Part shown: positions 45,431 to 46,849 of the stretch, one piece after another | Position numbering within the stretch: the stretch's first letter is position 1 | Layout: the number at the start of each line of letters is the position of its first letter | NCBI GenBank assembly: GCA_022820805.1 | Contig: JAJEEV010000032.1 | Location: 1 to 46,849 of the forward strand | Source: Acidimicrobiia bacterium | GTDB lineage: Bacteria; Actinomycetota; Acidimicrobiia; Acidimicrobiales; Aldehydirespiratoraceae | Length of the DNA stretch: 46,849 nt | Reading direction: 5' to 3' | Notes under the pieces: generated by a model | What the model was told of the DNA's origin: nothing | Database searches by the model: none | The model's input: only the letters and a program-made list of their open reading frames with translations | Program-made: the position numbers and the translations under genes

Positions 45431-46210
45431 TTAATTCTGTCTCCGTAGACGATGGCGGCGGCTTGTGCAGGCGGGGCATCCGCATCGGTGAAAGTTCGAG
45501 TTGTCGTGGATGAGGCCGTGCATTCGACCGTCTTCCGCGTCGAATTGCGGCCAGAGGCGCCGGATGTACCGCTCGTCGTGCCTTCCGCCCGGTCTTGAGT
45601 AGTACCTGTACAGGGCGTAGGCGACGAGATCGGCGGCCTGCAGCGCCCTGGTGGCCCGGGAATCGGCGAACAGTGGAACATCAGCGAGATTCCTCAGCCG
45701 ACCCAACGAGCTGCTGGCGACACGCCACCGATTTGTCCAGTCCTGTAGACGGCCTTCGACGCTGCTACGATCATGGACGATCAGTCCTCGTTGCTGCTGG
45801 CCGCCGCGGCTCATGCGATCGACGAAGTCGTCGAACTTCTTCGTCACCAGCTCATACGCCCGTAGCTGCTGGCGGCCGGGGTCGCGTTCCATCACAGCGC
45901 CGATGAGACGCCACGGCAGAGCGGGATTCACTGGCGCATAGCCGGCGAGGGCGCCGTAGGCGCCCGCCAGTATCCGGTGGCGGTCGTCCTGCCCGACGCT
46001 TGCCCACTGCTTTGTGCCGCGTCGAAGCTCGGTGGCGTGAAGCTCGAAGCCGGTGTGGTCGTGCCCGAGCGGATGGAGCTTGTTGAACAGGAATGAGTCG
46101 AGGCGCTGCTGCAGGTGCCAGGCGTCCTCCTCGTGGACGATGATCCCGCCCACCACAAGCACGGGACTGCTTCCGTGCGTTCCGGACTCATCGACGAAGC
46201 ACAGGTACAA
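45431..46210 (-). CDS. DUF3800 domain protein
   Basis: A 259-residue protein of the DUF3800 family (RNase H-like fold): the N-terminal LCFVDESGTHG with a conserved Asp, then VLVVGGIIVHEED, IVHDRSS, and RATRALQAADLVAYALYRYY with another Asp. The C-terminus has a CGCPAC cluster. Base composition is visibly lower in GC than all its neighbours, which suggests recent transfer; DUF3800 genes are often found in accessory or defence-linked regions. A TTG start at 46210 fits the family N-terminus and has GGGAGGG close upstream. Function is not established. Confidence 0.85.
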   Translation of the reverse strand: MYLCFVDESGTHGSSPVLVVGGIIVHEEDAWHLQQRLDSFLFNKLHPLGHDHTGFELHATELRRGTKQWASVGQDDRHRILAGAYGALAGYAPVNPALPWRLIGAVMERDPGRQQLRAYELVTKKFDDFVDRMSRGGQQQRGLIVHDRSSVEGRLQDWTNRWRVASSSLGRLRNLADVPLFADSRATRALQAADLVAYALYRYYSRPGGRHDERYIRRLWPQFDAEDGRMHGLIHDNSNFHRCGCPACTSRRHRLRRQN

Positions 46211-46228
46211 CAGCCCTCCCGACGCGTC

Positions 46229-46252
46229 CGTGCCCCGCCGAAGCGGGGCACG
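46229..46252. promoter_or_regulatory. Perfect 10-bp hairpin in the 5' leader of the DUF3800 gene
   Basis: CGTGCCCCGC-CGAA-GCGGGGCACG, a perfect stem with a tetraloop, 18 bp upstream of the TTG start and adjacent to the ribosome-binding site on the minus strand. No T tract follows on either strand. It may affect translation or be a remnant terminator. The 347-bp gap 46211-46557 otherwise holds the two promoter candidates listed next. Confidence 0.5.
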
Positions 46253-46316
46253 TTCTGCGAGTCAGCAGAGGAGCAAGCTCACGGAACCGAATACTCCGGT
46301 CCTCTCCGCTGAGAGC

Positions 46317-46322
46317 ATCCTA
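46317..46322 (-). promoter_or_regulatory. Candidate -10 element (TAGGAT) for the DUF3800 gene
   Basis: TAGGAT on the minus strand with TTGTGT (46342-46347) 19 bp upstream as a possible -35. The leader of about 100 nt would include the 46229-46252 hairpin. Confidence 0.4.
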
Positions 46323-46479
46323 CACGCGAAGCTCGACACGAACACAAGCCATAAGCACTGAGGCCTTCCCAACGCAATCCTTCGAGCCATCAACTACGCC
46401 TCGGCGCGCGCCCGCGACGACTGCTGAGCGCATCGCCGGGACAGCTTCGGTCTCGACTGGCAGCCGTCTGACGGCTTGG

Positions 46480-46487
46480 TATACAAT
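46480..46487 (+). promoter_or_regulatory. Extended -10 element for the binding-protein gene
   Basis: TGGTATACAAT carries a TG-N extended -10 with TATACA. It lies 71 bp before the ATG at 46558; AGAAGGGGG nearer the start is the ribosome-binding site. Confidence 0.5.
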
Positions 46488-46557
46488 CGCCGCGCCGGCC
46501 GGAGCCGCCATAGTTCCGGTCGCGCGTTCACAACTCTGGAACAGAAGGGGGCGTCCC

Positions 46558-46849
46558 ATGGGGACTTCGTGGATACGAGATGAGTACGGCTCGGAGGTCG
46601 CCGATCTCGCCGACCAGTACCAGGCCAATGCGCTCGACCGGCGGACGTTCATGAAGCGCCTCGGCCTGTCGGGCGTCGGGGTGGCCGCCGCGGCCACCAT
46701 CCTGGCCGCCTGCGGCGACGACGGCGACGACGCCGCGCCGACCACCACCGCGGCGGCAGCCGACGACGCTCCGGCCACAACCGCGGCTCCCGAGCCGTCG
46801 GGCCCGACCCAGGGCGGCACGCTGCGGGAGGGCTACAACCGCGACGTCT
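46558..46849 (+). CDS. ABC transporter substrate-binding protein, peptide-type, Tat/lipoprotein (partial)
   Basis: The first 97 codons of a protein cut by the window end. After a hydrophilic lead of about 30 residues comes a twin-arginine signal (DRRTFMKRLGLSG), a hydrophobic segment and a lipobox (LAAC), then an Asp-rich and Thr/Ala-rich linker (PTTTAAAAD) and GGTLREGYNRDV, the start typical of extracellular solute-binding proteins of family 5 (oligopeptide or similar). Export by Tat with lipid anchoring is the likely fate. The ligand cannot be told, as the binding domain is outside the window. Confidence 0.8.
   Translation, partial: MGTSWIRDEYGSEVADLADQYQANALDRRTFMKRLGLSGVGVAAAATILAACGDDGDDAAPTTTAAAADDAPATTAAPEPSGPTQGGTLREGYNRDV

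Overview
This is a gene-dense, roughly 70% GC chromosomal segment of an actinobacterium. The gene content points to a free-living or host-associated Acidimicrobiia-type lineage: many acyl-CoA enzymes, a probable F420/flavin luciferase-like oxidoreductase, Moco enzymes, GTG/TTG starts and abundant leaderless-type promoters. That assignment is inference; no rRNA or other marker gene is present. I see no tRNA, rRNA, CRISPR array, transposase or phage gene.

Layout. 1-5.0 kb: a dispersed repeat, a small membrane protein, leuC-leuD, a beta-propeller lipoprotein and a small anchored protein. 5.2-9.7 kb: an S9 peptidase and an aminotransferase (translationally coupled, minus strand) divergent from serC, which ends at a perfect 111-bp tandem repeat carrying a strong hairpin. 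9.9-19.9 kb: a CoA/acyl metabolism block with a carboxyltransferase and a class III CoA-transferase on the minus strand, then on the plus strand a 2-oxoacid dehydrogenase E1 alpha/beta pair, a 101-aa Cys protein, an AMP-ligase and a crotonase, then a membrane protein and an acyl-CoA dehydrogenase on the minus strand. 19.9-26.6 kb: two paralogous membrane-anchored sulfite-oxidase-fold Moco proteins flank a second AMP-ligase, a tandem repeat and rsgA. 26.7-34.8 kb: a purine-type operon with flavin-less fused xanthine dehydrogenase, compact SsnA-like amidohydrolase, LLM oxidoreductase and 8-oxoguanine-deaminase-like protein, then a 288-bp highly structured gap, a purine-type phosphoribosyltransferase and a bicupin. 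34.8-41.6 kb: a seven-gene minus-strand operon with a PNPOx-like protein, aminotransferase, M20 peptidase, RraA-like aldolase, orphan lipoyl domain, SDR and fused E1 alpha-beta. 41.7-45.3 kb: CocE/NonD hydrolase, zinc-type alcohol dehydrogenase and Ntn-hydrolase. 45.4-46.8 kb: a lower-GC DUF3800 gene and the start of a Tat/lipoprotein peptide-type ABC binding protein.

Main points of interest: (1) the class III CoA-transferase and the crotonase, 4 kb apart, both appear built as the tail half of one fold copy followed by the head half of another; (2) a structured RNA candidate lies between the purine deaminase and the phosphoribosyltransferase; (3) a dispersed ~95-133-bp repeat family has supplied the C-terminus of an AMP-ligase; (4) divergent leaderless-type promoters at 19.9 kb have overlapping -10 elements; (5) a fused E1 sits with an orphan lipoyl domain and an RraA-like aldolase, with no E2/E3 in view.
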